A stretch of 64,000 bases of DNA from Pseudofulvibacter geojedonensis (GTDB lineage: Bacteria; Bacteroidota; Bacteroidia; Flavobacteriales; Flavobacteriaceae), in contig NZ_JBHTJM010000011.1 in assembly GCF_042675745.1 (NCBI RefSeq), forward strand, positions 62,001-126,000. The letters run 5' to 3'. Shown in pieces: positions 8,277-17,586 of this stretch. Position 1 is the first letter of the stretch. Every line of letters starts with the position of its first letter. The translations under genes and the position numbers were made by a program. The notes below the pieces were generated by a model, which was not told the origin of the DNA, did not search any database, and was given only the letters and a program-made list of their open reading frames with translations.

Positions 8277-8985
8277 ACCTTTTCAATTTAAAGAATTTAC
8301 TGTTCATCAAGATCAATGCGCTATGAAGATAGGCACTGATGGTGTATTACTAGGTGCCTGGGCAACACTTAACCATTCTCCTAATAGCATTCTTGATATC
8401 GGTACAGGAACAGGTATAATTGCCTTACAATTAGCACAAAGAAGCAATGCTGAAATAGTAGATGCCCTAGAAATAGACGATAAAACTTACGAACAAGCCA
8501 TGAGTAATTTTGAAATATCACCATGGGGCGATCGACTTTTTTGCTATCATGCTTCTTTTTTAGAGTTTGCATCAGAAATTGAAGACGAATACGATTTAAT
8601 TGTATCTAATCCGCCTTTTTATTCAGAGAACTACAAAACTAATAACGAACAACGCGATTTAGCTCGTTTTGCTGATGCTTTACCGTTTGATCATTTATTA
8701 GCCGGAACAGCTAAGTTACTTTCCGAAAACGGAAAAGCCTGCTTTATCATTCCTTTCTCAGAAGAAAAAAAGTTTATTACCATAGCGTCACAATTCAACC
8801 TACATACCAATACAATTACGAGAGTTAGAGGTAATTTAACGAGTGAAATTAAACGTAGTTTACTAGAGTTATCTTGTACCCCCTCTCGCTCAGTCATTGA
8901 AACAGAACTTGTAATTGAAATTAGCAGACATCAATACACTACAGAATACATCAATTTAGTGAAAGACTTTTACTTAAAAATGTAA
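8269..8985 (+). CDS. trmN: tRNA1(Val) (adenine-37-N6)-methyltransferase, TrmN6/YfiC type
   Basis: 238 residues, normal length. It is a Rossmann-fold SAM-dependent methyltransferase: an N-terminal segment typical of the family (FQFKEFTVHQDQCAMKIGTD), SAM motif I at about 42-52 (LDIGTGTGIIAL), an acidic residue after strand 2 (ALEIDD), and the N6-adenine catalytic motif NPPFY near residue 112. YfiC methylates A37 of tRNA-Val(cmo5UAC). Its start overlaps the terC stop by 8 bases. No terminator is visible after it. Confidence 0.87.
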   Translation: MNKPFQFKEFTVHQDQCAMKIGTDGVLLGAWATLNHSPNSILDIGTGTGIIALQLAQRSNAEIVDALEIDDKTYEQAMSNFEISPWGDRLFCYHASFLEFASEIEDEYDLIVSNPPFYSENYKTNNEQRDLARFADALPFDHLLAGTAKLLSENGKACFIIPFSEEKKFITIASQFNLHTNTITRVRGNLTSEIKRSLLELSCTPSRSVIETELVIEISRHQYTTEYINLVKDFYLKM

Positions 8986-9016
8986 ATAAACTTGTTAGGT
9001 TTTTATCCTATTCAAG

Positions 9017-9047
9017 TTGTTTTGTTACAATTCATTACATACATTTG
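9017..9047 (+). promoter_or_regulatory. Promoter of the acyl-CoA dehydrogenase gene
   Basis: TTG (9017-9019), 20 bases, TACATTTG (9040-9047), an exact TAnnTTTG match. The leader would be about 60 bases long. Confidence 0.6.
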
Positions 9048-9114
9048 TTAACCTAGTTTAAACAACCTCTTTTGTAAAAGACTATACTTTTACATAAAAA
9101 CTTAAAATAAACAC

Positions 9115-10293
9115 ATGAAACAAGATTTATTTCAAGCTCCAGATTACTATCAATTAGACGAGCTTTTATCAGAAGAACATAAGTTAGTTAGAGATGCTGC
9201 CCGTGAATGGGTAAAGAGAGATGTATCTCCAATCATAGAAGATTACGCTCAAAAAGCCGAATTCCCAACTCAAATAGTTGACGGACTAGCTAGCATTGGT
9301 GCTTTTGGACCTTATATTCCTGAAGAGTACGGTGGAGCTGGTTTAGATCAGATTTCATACGGTTTAATTATGCAAGAAATTGAAAGAGGAGATTCTGGAG
9401 TTCGTTCTACAGCATCTGTTCAATCTTCTTTAGTAATGTACCCAATATGGAAATACGGAAACGAAGAACAACGTCAAAAATATTTACCAAAATTAGCTTC
9501 AGGCGAATGGATTGGTTGTTTTGGTTTAACTGAACCTGACCACGGATCTAATCCAGGAGGTATGGTTACCAATTATAAAGATATGGGAGACCATTACTTA
9601 TTAAACGGTGCTAAAATGTGGATTTCTAATGCTCCTTTTGCACAAGTAGCTGTAGTTTGGGCTAAGAATGAAGAAGGAAGAATTCACGGACTAATTGTAG
9701 AAAGAGGAATGGAAGGGTTCTCTACTCCTGAGACTCACGGAAAATGGTCGTTAAGAGCTTCTGCCACAGGCGAATTAATTTTTGACAACGTAAAAGTCCC
9801 TAAAGAAAACTTATTACCTAATAAATCTGGATTAGGAGCACCATTAGGCTGCTTAGATTCTGCACGTTACGGTATTGCTTGGGGAGCTATTGGAGCTGCT
9901 ATGGATTGTTATGATACTGCTTTACGTTATAGTAAAGAAAGAATTCAATTTGGTAAGCCAATTGGAGGTTTTCAGTTGATGCAAAAAAAATTAGCTGAAA
10001 TGATTACCGAAATCACAAAAGCTCAATTATTAACTTGGCGTTTAGGAGTTTTACGCAACGAAGGTAAAGCTACTTCTGCTCAAATATCTATGGCAAAGCG
10101 TAATAACGTAGCTATGGCCAAAGAAATTGCTAGCGAAGCTAGACAAATGTTAGGAGGAATGGGGATTACTGGAGAATATTCTATTATGCGTCATATGATG
10201 AACTTAGAATCTGTAATTACATATGAAGGTACTCACGACATTCATTTATTAATTACTGGTTTAGATGTTACAGGATTAAACGCTTTTAAATAA
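9115..10293 (+). CDS. Acyl-CoA dehydrogenase, glutaryl-CoA dehydrogenase type
   Basis: 392 residues, normal for the family. It is a flavoenzyme that oxidises acyl-CoA to enoyl-CoA and passes electrons to ETF. Order of domains: N-terminal helices (1-125), middle beta domain (CFGLTEPDHGSNPG), C-terminal helical domain with the FAD contacts (QMLGGMGITGEYSI). The catalytic base is Glu371 in ITYEGTHDIH, the position and context used by glutaryl-CoA dehydrogenase rather than by short-chain enzymes. Lysine/tryptophan breakdown through glutaryl-CoA is therefore the likely pathway, but no other gene of it is nearby. It stands alone between its own promoter and a strong terminator. Confidence 0.88.
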   Translation: MKQDLFQAPDYYQLDELLSEEHKLVRDAAREWVKRDVSPIIEDYAQKAEFPTQIVDGLASIGAFGPYIPEEYGGAGLDQISYGLIMQEIERGDSGVRSTASVQSSLVMYPIWKYGNEEQRQKYLPKLASGEWIGCFGLTEPDHGSNPGGMVTNYKDMGDHYLLNGAKMWISNAPFAQVAVVWAKNEEGRIHGLIVERGMEGFSTPETHGKWSLRASATGELIFDNVKVPKENLLPNKSGLGAPLGCLDSARYGIAWGAIGAAMDCYDTALRYSKERIQFGKPIGGFQLMQKKLAEMITEITKAQLLTWRLGVLRNEGKATSAQISMAKRNNVAMAKEIASEARQMLGGMGITGEYSIMRHMMNLESVITYEGTHDIHLLITGLDVTGLNAFK

Positions 10294-10313
10294 TATTTAA
10301 AAGCTATAATAAT

Positions 10314-10346
10314 AAAAAAGCCTCTCACATTTTGAGAGGCTTTTTT
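10314..10346 (+). terminator. Rho-independent terminator after acyl-CoA dehydrogenase
   Basis: AAAAAAGCCTCTCA and TGAGAGGCTTTTTT pair perfectly around a five-base loop. Confidence 0.92.
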
Positions 10347-10378
10347 ATATCTTTATTCCTAATCTAACAAAACCAATT

Positions 10379-11272
10379 ATGTCCTCTAAAAAAAGACTTA
10401 CTAGAGCATACAAACAGGCAAAAGTAGTAGAGTTTTCTAAAGACGATAAATTCATCTTATTTAGTGATTGTCACAGAGGTGATAATAGTTTTGCAGATGA
10501 TTTTGCTAGAAATAGAAATATTTACTTTCATGCTTTATCACATTATTTTGAAAATGGTTATCAATACTGTGAATTAGGTGACGGAGATGAACTATGGGAG
10601 AACATCTCTTTTAAATCTATATTTGAAGCCCATAAAAATATTTTTTTATTACTTAAAAAATTCCACTTAGAAAAACGGTTACATCTTATTTGGGGGAATC
10701 ACGACATGGTTTACAAGAACCCTAAATATGTTACAAGACACCTATCTAATTACTTCGACCCTAAAACTGGAAAAGACACTACGTTATTTTTAGGTTTACA
10801 ATATGAAGAAGCAATTATTTTAAGAAATAGCGAAACCTGTCAAGAATTATTTTTAACTCATGGTCACCAAGCAGATTGGTGGAATTATTTATTCTGGAAA
10901 TGGAGTCGTTTTTTTGTTAGATTTTTATGGAAACCATTGCAAGTAATGGGTATATCAGATCCTACAAGCCCTGCCAAGAACTACAAAGAATTGATAAAAA
11001 TAGAACGCAAAATCAAAAAATGGATTCATGAGAATAAAAATATAATCACTATAGTAGGACATACACATAGACCTCGGTTTCCTGAACCTAAAGAGATTCC
11101 TTTTTTTAACGATGGTAGCTGTGTTCACCCACGAAGCATAACTGGAATTGAAATTAAAAACTGTGAAATTAGCTTGATAAAATGGTATATAGACACAAAA
11201 AAAGACGGAACTCTACAAATTAAAAGAGAAATCTTAGAAGGTCCTCGAAACATTGAAGCATATAAAAATTAA
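10379..11272 (+). CDS. Calcineurin-like metallophosphoesterase
   Basis: 297 residues. All the metal-binding blocks of the family are present in order: FSDCHRGD near residue 27 (DxH), LGDGDELWE near 65 (GD block), GNHD near 106, LTHGHQADWW near 163 and VGHTHRP near 230. There is no signal peptide and no membrane helix apart from a hydrophobic aromatic segment (WWNYLFWKWSRFFVRFLW) that could touch the membrane, a trait also seen in LpxH-like UDP-diacylglucosamine hydrolases. The true substrate cannot be told from sequence. It starts 33 bases after one terminator and ends in another, so it is a single-gene unit. Confidence 0.8.
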   Translation: MSSKKRLTRAYKQAKVVEFSKDDKFILFSDCHRGDNSFADDFARNRNIYFHALSHYFENGYQYCELGDGDELWENISFKSIFEAHKNIFLLLKKFHLEKRLHLIWGNHDMVYKNPKYVTRHLSNYFDPKTGKDTTLFLGLQYEEAIILRNSETCQELFLTHGHQADWWNYLFWKWSRFFVRFLWKPLQVMGISDPTSPAKNYKELIKIERKIKKWIHENKNIITIVGHTHRPRFPEPKEIPFFNDGSCVHPRSITGIEIKNCEISLIKWYIDTKKDGTLQIKREILEGPRNIEAYKN

Positions 11273-11301
11273 AAAAGCTCGAATTAAATTCGAGCTTTTT
11301 T
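11271..11301. terminator. Bidirectional terminator between the phosphoesterase and odhB
   Basis: AAAAAAGCTCGAATT followed by AATTCGAGCTTTTTT forms a near-perfect palindrome with A and T tracts on both flanks, so it can serve both convergent units. Confidence 0.88.
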
Positions 11302-11325
11302 AGTCTTTATATGTTATGATAATTA

Positions 11326-12537
11326 TTACAATTCTAAAGCCTTCTTAACATCTCCTCCCATTAGTAACTCTACTGGGTTTTCTAACGCCTCTTTAACTGC
11401 AACTAAAAAACCAACAGACTCACGTCCGTCAATAATTCTATGATCATAAGACAATGCCAAATACATCATTGGTCGTATCACCACTTCTCCATCTACAGCA
11501 ACTGGTCTTTCAATAATATTGTGCATTCCTAAAATACCAGACTGAGGAGGGTTGATAATTGGAGTAGATAACATAGATCCAAACACCCCTCCATTAGAAA
11601 TTGTAAATGTACCTCCTGTCATTTCATCAACTGTAATTTTACCATCTCTAGCTCTTAAAGCTAATCTTTTAATCTCAGATTCTATTCCTCTAAAGGTTAA
11701 CGACTCTGCATTACGCATTACTGGAACCATTAATCCTTTAGGTCCTGATACTGCAATAGAAATGTCGCAAAAATCATATGTAATCATTTCTTTACCATCT
11801 ATCATAGAGTTAACATCTGGATACAACTCTAATGCTCTAGTAACTGCTTTTGTAAAGAAAGACATAAATCCAAGTCCTACACCATGCTTAGCTTTAAACT
11901 CTTCTTTATATTGCTTTCTCAAGTCGAAAATAGGTTTCATATCAGCTTCGTTAAACGTTGTTAACATAGCTGTAGTATTTTTAGCTTCAACTAAACGCTC
12001 TGCTACTTTACGACGCAGCATAGACATTTTTTTACGCCCTGTACTTCTTACTCCACCAGTTGGAGTTCCCATAGAAGGCACTGCTTTTATAGCATCTTCT
12101 TTTGTAATTCTTCCGTCACGACCTGTTCCAGAAACCTCATTAGCAGCAATACCTTTTTCGTCTAAAATCTTTTTAGCTGCAGGAGCTGCAGTACCTGTTG
12201 CGTATGTTGTATTGGCTGCAGGAGCTGCTTTAGGAGCTTCAGCTTTTTTCTCTTCTGCTTTAGGAGCTTCTTTTTTAGCTTCTCCTTCAGCAGGTGCTTC
12301 TGCACTTGTGTCTATTAAACAAACTACTTCACCTACAGCAACAGCATCACCTTCTTCTGCTTTAAGCGTAATAATACCGCTCATTTCTGCTGGTAATTCT
12401 AAAGTTGCTTTGTCTGAATCTACTTCAGCAATGGCTTGATCTTTCTCTACATAATCACCATCTTCTACTAACCATTCTGCAATTTCTACTTCTGTAATTG
12501 ATTCCCCTGGTGAAGGAACTTTCATTTCTAAAATCAT
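11326..12537 (-). CDS. odhB: 2-oxoglutarate dehydrogenase E2, dihydrolipoyllysine succinyltransferase
   Basis: 403 residues. E2 core of the 2-oxoglutarate dehydrogenase complex, transferring the succinyl group from E1 to CoA. The single lipoyl domain (1-78) has the lipoylated lysine at Lys43 in VDSDKATLE. A flexible Ala/Pro/Lys/Glu linker (about 80-115) leads to the E1/E3-binding domain (about 118-155; AKKILDEKGIAANEVSGTG), then a second linker and the catalytic domain (about 175-403) with the active site SYDHRIIDGR (His366, Asp370). It is transcribed behind sucA with a 41-base gap. The E3 gene is not in the window. Confidence 0.95.
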   Translation of the reverse strand: MILEMKVPSPGESITEVEIAEWLVEDGDYVEKDQAIAEVDSDKATLELPAEMSGIITLKAEEGDAVAVGEVVCLIDTSAEAPAEGEAKKEAPKAEEKKAEAPKAAPAANTTYATGTAAPAAKKILDEKGIAANEVSGTGRDGRITKEDAIKAVPSMGTPTGGVRSTGRKKMSMLRRKVAERLVEAKNTTAMLTTFNEADMKPIFDLRKQYKEEFKAKHGVGLGFMSFFTKAVTRALELYPDVNSMIDGKEMITYDFCDISIAVSGPKGLMVPVMRNAESLTFRGIESEIKRLALRARDGKITVDEMTGGTFTISNGGVFGSMLSTPIINPPQSGILGMHNIIERPVAVDGEVVIRPMMYLALSYDHRIIDGRESVGFLVAVKEALENPVELLMGGDVKKALEL

Positions 12538-12578
12538 GATATATAATTTTTAGTCTGTTTTTTAATTTTTGTGTGTTG

Positions 12579-15332
12579 TTATTTTTTAGGTGCGTTAAAT
12601 ACACTCTCTATTACTCGTTGGTGTCTAGCTTTAGACCTTGTTGAACTACCAGCTGCTGGTGCACTATAAGCTTTTCTAGAAGCCAAACGTAGTTTAACCG
12701 ATTCAAAGTTCATTAAGATATAACCCCAAGCCCCCATGTTTTTAGGCTCTTCTTGTGCCCAAACATAATCGGTAGCATTAGGATAACTAGCTATTATATC
12801 ATCTAATTGCTTTTGTGGTAATGGGAATAACTGCTCTACTCTTACAAAAGCAATATCCTCTCTACCTAACTCAGTACGTTTTTCAACTAACTCGTAGTAA
12901 ATCTTTCCAGTACAGAAAACTAACGATGTTACTTTTTTCTTATCTACACTAGCATCGTCTATTACTTCTTGGAATTTACCTTTAGCTAACTCATCTATAG
13001 TAGATACCGCTTCTGGCAAACGCAATAAACGTTTAGGAGTAAATACTATTAATGGTTTTCTAAAGTTCCATTTCATTTGTCTTCTTAACAAGTGAAAGAA
13101 GTTGGCTGGTGTAGTACAGTCTGCTACTATCATATTGTGGTTAGAACACAGTTGTAAATAACGTTCCATACGTGCAGATGAGTGTTCAGAACCCTGAAAT
13201 TCATAACCATGGGGTAACAGCATCACCAATCCGTTTTGTGTTTTCCACTTATCTTCTGCAGCAGAAATATACTGGTCTAACATAATTTGAGCTCCATTAC
13301 TAAAGTCTCCAAATTGTGCTTCCCATATTGTTAAGGTTTTAGGGCTAGCCATTGCATAACCATAATCGAAACCTACAACTCCATATTCTGATAATAATGA
13401 ATTGTAAATATGGAAATAACCATCTAAACCTAAAGTGTTATGTAAATTAATTTCTTCTACATCGTCTTCTGTTTTCACTATAGCATGTCGATGAGAGAAG
13501 GTACCTCTTTCTACATCTTGACCAGTTATACGAACATCAAATCCTTCTTCCATTAAACTACCGTAAGCTAATAGCTCACCCATAGCCCAATCTAACTGAT
13601 TATACAACTTGTATTCTTTATCAAAATAACGCGCATAGCGGTCTGCTATAATACGCTCAATTTTTCTGATAAACTTCTTGCCATCAGGTAGTTGGGTTAT
13701 CCCTTTAGCTATTTTATCTAATTTTTTAACATCGTAGGTAGTGTCTACTTCAGCTAAAATATCATCCAATTTTCCAATTTCATAACCATCCCAATCATCG
13801 GCCATAATTTCGGTAATAACTGTTTTATCGTGCTTTCTAGAAGCTTCTAATCCAACTTCTAAATCTGCTTTGTATTCTTTTTCTATTTGCTTTACATGCC
13901 CTTCTTCTATAACCCCAGCAGCTTTCAACTTATCTGCATAAATATCTCTAGGATTAGGATGCTTAGCAATAGCTTTGTATAGTTTTGGTTGCGTAAATTT
14001 TGGTTCATCTCCTTCATTGTGTCCATATTTACGATAACCTAACAAGTCAATAAATACATCTCGACCAAATTTCATTCTAAATTCTAGTGCAAAGGTGAAA
14101 GCATGACAAACGGCTTCTACGTCATCTGCATTAACATGCAATACTGGTGACAATGTTACTTTACCTATATCTGTACAATAGGTACTTGAACGAGCGTCTA
14201 GGTAATTTGTAGTAAATCCAACTTGGTTATTAACTACAACGTGAATAGTACCACCTACTTTGTAACCATCTAATTGAGCCATTTGAATCACCTCATAAAC
14301 TACACCTTGACCAGCAATAGCTGCATCTCCGTGTACTAAAATTGGTAAAATAGCTTTTTCATCGCCATTTAAGTGATTATCTAATTTTGCGCGAGTAATA
14401 CCTTCTACTACGGCATTAACTGTTTCTAAATGAGATGGGTTTGGTGCTAAATCCATTCTAACTTTAGCTCCAGAGTCTGCCTCTCTAAAAGAAGTCCACC
14501 CCATATGATACTTTACATCTCCGTCAAATAACTCATCTTCATCATATTCTTTGCTATCAAACTCCGAAAAAATATCTTCTGCATTTTTACCAAAAATATT
14601 AGCTAGCACATTTAAACGACCACGGTGAGCCATACCCATTACAAACTGCTTCACTCCCATTCTAGAAGCTTTCTCCATTAGAGTGTCTAGACCAGGTATT
14701 AATGATTCATTCCCTTCTACAGAAAAACGTTTCTGACCTACATATTTTGAATGTAAAAAGGTTTCGAATGAAACAGCTTGATTTAACTTTTTAAGTATAT
14801 GCTTCTTTTCATCTGCAGAATATGCTGGGTGATTATCGTTTACGTTTAACCAATCTTGAATCCACTTAATCTCTTCTGGTTTACGAATATACATATACTC
14901 AATACCAATAGCATCACAATAAATAGCTTCTAGATGTTTTATTATTTCTGCTAATGTTGTTCTTCCCAAACCAAGTATTGACCCTGCATCAAAACTTTCA
15001 TTTAAATCAGATTGAGAAAGACCAAAATTTTCTAATGCTAATGTTGGAGCATACTTTCTTCGTTCACGAACCGGATTGGTTTTAGTGAACAAATGCCCCC
15101 TTGTTCTATAGCCATCTATTAACTTAACAACTTGAAATTCTTTCTGAACATTTTCTGGTATAACAACTGAGTTAACTTCTCCATTTAATCCTGATTCTTC
15201 TGCTCCAAAGTCGTACCCTTGAAAAAAGGCTCTCCAACTTGGTTCTACACTATCTGGGCTAACTAAATATTGATCATATAACTCAGCAAAGTATGCTGTA
15301 TGTGCTGCATTTAAAAAGGAAAATCTATCCAT
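12579..15332 (-). CDS. sucA: 2-oxoglutarate dehydrogenase E1 component
   Basis: 917 residues, normal for SucA/OdhA. It is the thiamine-diphosphate enzyme that decarboxylates 2-oxoglutarate in the TCA cycle. The N-terminal segment is typical (MDRFSFLNAAHTAYFAELYD, ending in a WRAFFQGYD element), followed by VKQFVMGMAHRGRLNVLAN near residue 230, the ThDP/Mg region (GDAAIAGQGVVYEV and VVNNQVGFTT near 335-375) and the transketolase-like C-terminal half (HGYEFQGSEHSSARMERYLQ). First gene of the sucA-odhB operon. No fused E2 domain is present, unlike actinobacterial OdhA. Confidence 0.96.
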   Translation of the reverse strand: MDRFSFLNAAHTAYFAELYDQYLVSPDSVEPSWRAFFQGYDFGAEESGLNGEVNSVVIPENVQKEFQVVKLIDGYRTRGHLFTKTNPVRERRKYAPTLALENFGLSQSDLNESFDAGSILGLGRTTLAEIIKHLEAIYCDAIGIEYMYIRKPEEIKWIQDWLNVNDNHPAYSADEKKHILKKLNQAVSFETFLHSKYVGQKRFSVEGNESLIPGLDTLMEKASRMGVKQFVMGMAHRGRLNVLANIFGKNAEDIFSEFDSKEYDEDELFDGDVKYHMGWTSFREADSGAKVRMDLAPNPSHLETVNAVVEGITRAKLDNHLNGDEKAILPILVHGDAAIAGQGVVYEVIQMAQLDGYKVGGTIHVVVNNQVGFTTNYLDARSSTYCTDIGKVTLSPVLHVNADDVEAVCHAFTFALEFRMKFGRDVFIDLLGYRKYGHNEGDEPKFTQPKLYKAIAKHPNPRDIYADKLKAAGVIEEGHVKQIEKEYKADLEVGLEASRKHDKTVITEIMADDWDGYEIGKLDDILAEVDTTYDVKKLDKIAKGITQLPDGKKFIRKIERIIADRYARYFDKEYKLYNQLDWAMGELLAYGSLMEEGFDVRITGQDVERGTFSHRHAIVKTEDDVEEINLHNTLGLDGYFHIYNSLLSEYGVVGFDYGYAMASPKTLTIWEAQFGDFSNGAQIMLDQYISAAEDKWKTQNGLVMLLPHGYEFQGSEHSSARMERYLQLCSNHNMIVADCTTPANFFHLLRRQMKWNFRKPLIVFTPKRLLRLPEAVSTIDELAKGKFQEVIDDASVDKKKVTSLVFCTGKIYYELVEKRTELGREDIAFVRVEQLFPLPQKQLDDIIASYPNATDYVWAQEEPKNMGAWGYILMNFESVKLRLASRKAYSAPAAGSSTRSKARHQRVIESVFNAPKK

Positions 15333-15471
15333 TATGTCTTCTATTACCGCTTGGGTGACTATTTTATTAAAACACCAAAAACAAAAAAGTTTAAGGGGTT
15401 ATTTTGTGTTGTTTTTTTAACTCTTAATTCCCTTATTCTACCAAAAGAATAAACAGGAAACAAAAATCGAC

Positions 15472-15479
15472 CAAAAATA
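15472..15479 (-). promoter_or_regulatory. Candidate -7 element for sucA
   Basis: The minus strand reads TATTTTTG, an exact TAnnTTTG match, about 140 bases before the sucA ATG. There is a TTG 16 bases further upstream, which is short of the usual 19. Confidence 0.3.
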
Positions 15480-15548
15480 CAATAAATCAGCTAAACAACC
15501 AGTTCATTTTTATATATTTATCTTACTATATAGAAATTTTAAACTATT

Positions 15549-16100
15549 ATGAATAAGCCTGTTATTTTTAAAACAAAATATTTCACATTCGCAATATTTC
15601 TACTTCTTTTTTCCACTTTTGTAAATGCGCAAACGGAAAACCCTCAAATTACTCAAAAACAAAAATCAGATTTTTGGGACAATGTTCGTTATGGAGGTGG
15701 AATTGGTTTAAATTTTGGCAGTGGATTCACTAATTTAACCTTAGCTCCTAGTGCAATTTATTCGTTTAGTAAGCAATTTGCAATGGGGCCAGCAATAAAT
15801 TTTAATTATTCAAACCGTAAAAACGACTTTGATGCTACAGTTATTGGTGCTAGCATTTTAAGTCTATACCAGCCCATAGATCAAATACAATTATCTGTTG
15901 AATTTGAAGAAAACAATGTAAATTTTAAAGATAAGATTAACGACAGCTCTCTAAACTATTGGTATTCGGCTTTGTACATAGGTGGAGGGTATAATATCAG
16001 CGATTTTGGAGCAATTGGCGTTAGGTATGATGTGTTATATAATGATGAAAAAAGCATTTATGGTTCGGCTTTAATGCCATTTGTTAGAGTTTATTTCTAA
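15549..16100 (+). CDS. Small exported beta-barrel protein of unknown function
   Basis: 183 residues. The signal peptide is residues 1-27 (LLLFSTFVNAQ). The mature part alternates polar and hydrophobic residues, with Gly/aromatic turns (YGGGIGLNFGSGF, YIGGGYNISDFGAIG), and ends in Phe (FVRVYF), so an eight-stranded outer-membrane barrel is likely. Flavobacterial homologues beside sucA often carry the database name alpha-ketoglutarate decarboxylase; nothing in this sequence supports an enzyme. It is divergent from sucA, and its 3' end overlaps the next convergent gene by 17 bases. Confidence 0.72.
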   Translation: MNKPVIFKTKYFTFAIFLLLFSTFVNAQTENPQITQKQKSDFWDNVRYGGGIGLNFGSGFTNLTLAPSAIYSFSKQFAMGPAINFNYSNRKNDFDATVIGASILSLYQPIDQIQLSVEFEENNVNFKDKINDSSLNYWYSALYIGGGYNISDFGAIGVRYDVLYNDEKSIYGSALMPFVRVYF

Positions 16101-16425
16101 ACCACACCTTTTGCCATTCTCTTTGAAGAACTAATAAAGTTACTAACTCTACATATTCGTCTATTGTTTCTGTCGTAATGGATGTAATTTTCTTTTCTGA
16201 AACGTCTATTTTATACAACAAGTTCTGATATGCAGCTACATCGCTCTTCAATAAATATTCTAAATTTTCACTCAGTATTCTTTTAAGCTGATTTGGTTCT
16301 GTATTTTCAGGAATAGCCTTATCTATAATACTTTCAAAGTCTTTATTTAACTGGCGAATCATCTGCAAATACAAACCATTACAAACGGAGTGCTTTATAA
16401 TTTCATCAACAGACTTTAACTGCAT
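16084..16425 (-). CDS. Conserved hypothetical protein, small and helical
   Basis: 113 residues, predicted soluble and nearly all alpha-helical, with no signal peptide or known motif. It begins MQLKSVDEIIKHSVCNGLYL and ends LQREWQKVWFRNKL. The gene starts 6 bases after the polyprenyl synthase stop on the same strand, so the two are co-transcribed and probably translationally coupled, which is the main argument that it is real. The last 17 bases overlap the convergent barrel gene. I do not recognise the family. Confidence 0.62.
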   Translation of the reverse strand: MQLKSVDEIIKHSVCNGLYLQMIRQLNKDFESIIDKAIPENTEPNQLKRILSENLEYLLKSDVAAYQNLLYKIDVSEKKITSITTETIDEYVELVTLLVLQREWQKVWFRNKL

Positions 16426-16431
16426 ATTTAA

Positions 16432-17409
16432 TTAAACTGTTCTAAACATTAAACTTTCACCAAAATCTGCTAATACTTTTTTGCTATCTTCATCAACATC
16501 AATCAACTCTAGTACCTTAAAAGCATTATTAGTGAATTTTTCAATCGCATTTTGAGTTAGTTTAGCTGCTCCGCTATTAACAAATATCTGTTTTACCTCA
16601 ATTACTTTCGTATCGTTATCTACACTACAGTTTTCTGAAAAATATTCATTCAGTTTAGCCAAATCTTTGTTATTTGCTTTTTCAATTGCTTTTATATATA
16701 AATAGGTTTTTTTATTTTCAATAATATCTCCTCCAACTTGCTTTCCGAAAGTTAATGGATCTCCAAAAGCATCTAAATAATCATCTTGCAACTGAAAAGC
16801 TATCCCTAGCAATCTTCCATAATCATAAATCAACTGCGCCTGATCTTTCGATGCTTTGGCAACAATAGCACCCATTTTCATGGCTGCCCCTACCAAAACA
16901 GCAGTTTTATATTCAATCATTTTTAAATACTCAACTTCTGTCACATCACTTCTCACCTCAAAATCAACATCATACTGTTGCCCCTCACACACCTCTAAAG
17001 CTGTTTTACTAAAAATTTGAGCTAACTGTTTAAATGTTTCTGTCTCATAATTTTCAAACAATTGATAGGCCAAAATTAACATGGCATCTCCTGATAAAAT
17101 ACCCGTATTAATATCCCACTTTTCATGCACCGTTTGTTTACCTCTTCTTAAGGGGGCATCATCCATAATATCGTCATGAACCAGAGAAAAATTATGAAAT
17201 ATTTCTACAGCTAAAGCTGCATCTAAAGCTTTTTCATGAGAGGCTCCAAACAACTCTGTGGTTAATAGAGTTAAAACAGGTCTTAACCTTTTTCCTCCCA
17301 ACTGCAAAATATAATCAATGGGTTGATATAAATTTCTAGGTTCCCTCTGTATAGAAGTTTTTTCTAGATAAGCTAAAAATGATTCTCGGAACTGATCTAC
17401 AGACAGCAT
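16432..17409 (-). CDS. Short-chain polyprenyl (farnesyl/geranylgeranyl) diphosphate synthase
   Basis: 325 residues from the ATG at 17409 (MLSVDQFRES). All trans-prenyltransferase landmarks are present: GGKRLRP (38-44), the first Asp-rich motif DDIMD (79-83) and the second, DDYLD, in LQDDYLDAFGD. Phe stands five residues before the first motif, which in this family limits the product to about C15-C20. It condenses IPP with allylic diphosphates, feeding quinone, carotenoid and undecaprenyl synthesis, and so uses the product of the mevalonate genes at 31-34 kb. A TTG start at 17427 is ruled out because it lies inside the predicted -7 element. Confidence 0.9.
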   Translation of the reverse strand: MLSVDQFRESFLAYLEKTSIQREPRNLYQPIDYILQLGGKRLRPVLTLLTTELFGASHEKALDAALAVEIFHNFSLVHDDIMDDAPLRRGKQTVHEKWDINTGILSGDAMLILAYQLFENYETETFKQLAQIFSKTALEVCEGQQYDVDFEVRSDVTEVEYLKMIEYKTAVLVGAAMKMGAIVAKASKDQAQLIYDYGRLLGIAFQLQDDYLDAFGDPLTFGKQVGGDIIENKKTYLYIKAIEKANNKDLAKLNEYFSENCSVDNDTKVIEVKQIFVNSGAAKLTQNAIEKFTNNAFKVLELIDVDEDSKKVLADFGESLMFRTV

Positions 17410-17424
17410 ATGTTTAAATTTTGA

Positions 17425-17432
17425 CAAAAATA
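17425..17432 (-). promoter_or_regulatory. Candidate -7 element for the polyprenyl synthase unit
   Basis: The minus strand reads TATTTTTG (exact TAnnTTTG), placing transcription start near 17418, just before the ATG at 17409. No clear -33 TTG. Confidence 0.42.
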
Positions 17433-17549
17433 AACTATTTAAATATTACTACCTTATATCTTCTTCTAATTTAGCTTATCTCCATATTAACGAATGTTAA
17501 AAAAAAGTAAAACTTAGGAAACTTTTTATGTTTTTGAAGTTTCCTGTTG

Positions 17550-17557
17550 TATTTTTG
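17550..17557 (+). promoter_or_regulatory. Candidate -7 element for the efflux operon
   Basis: TATTTTTG, an exact TAnnTTTG match, 30 bases before the preferred TetR start. A TTG lies only 13 bases upstream, so the -33 element is unclear. Confidence 0.38.
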
Positions 17558-17586
17558 CATACAAATTAATGATGGTATTTGCTTTT

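Noticed and set aside
11552..12439. Long open frame (295 codons) on the plus strand, antisense to odhB
   Set aside because: It mirrors the codon bias of odhB, is rich in Ala/Ser/Val/Pro as expected for antisense of an Ala/Glu-rich gene, and has no promoter or family motif.
15549..16100. Name alpha-ketoglutarate decarboxylase for the small barrel protein
   Set aside because: It has a signal peptide and barrel strands but no thiamine-diphosphate or decarboxylase motif; the name probably spread from its sucA neighbour.
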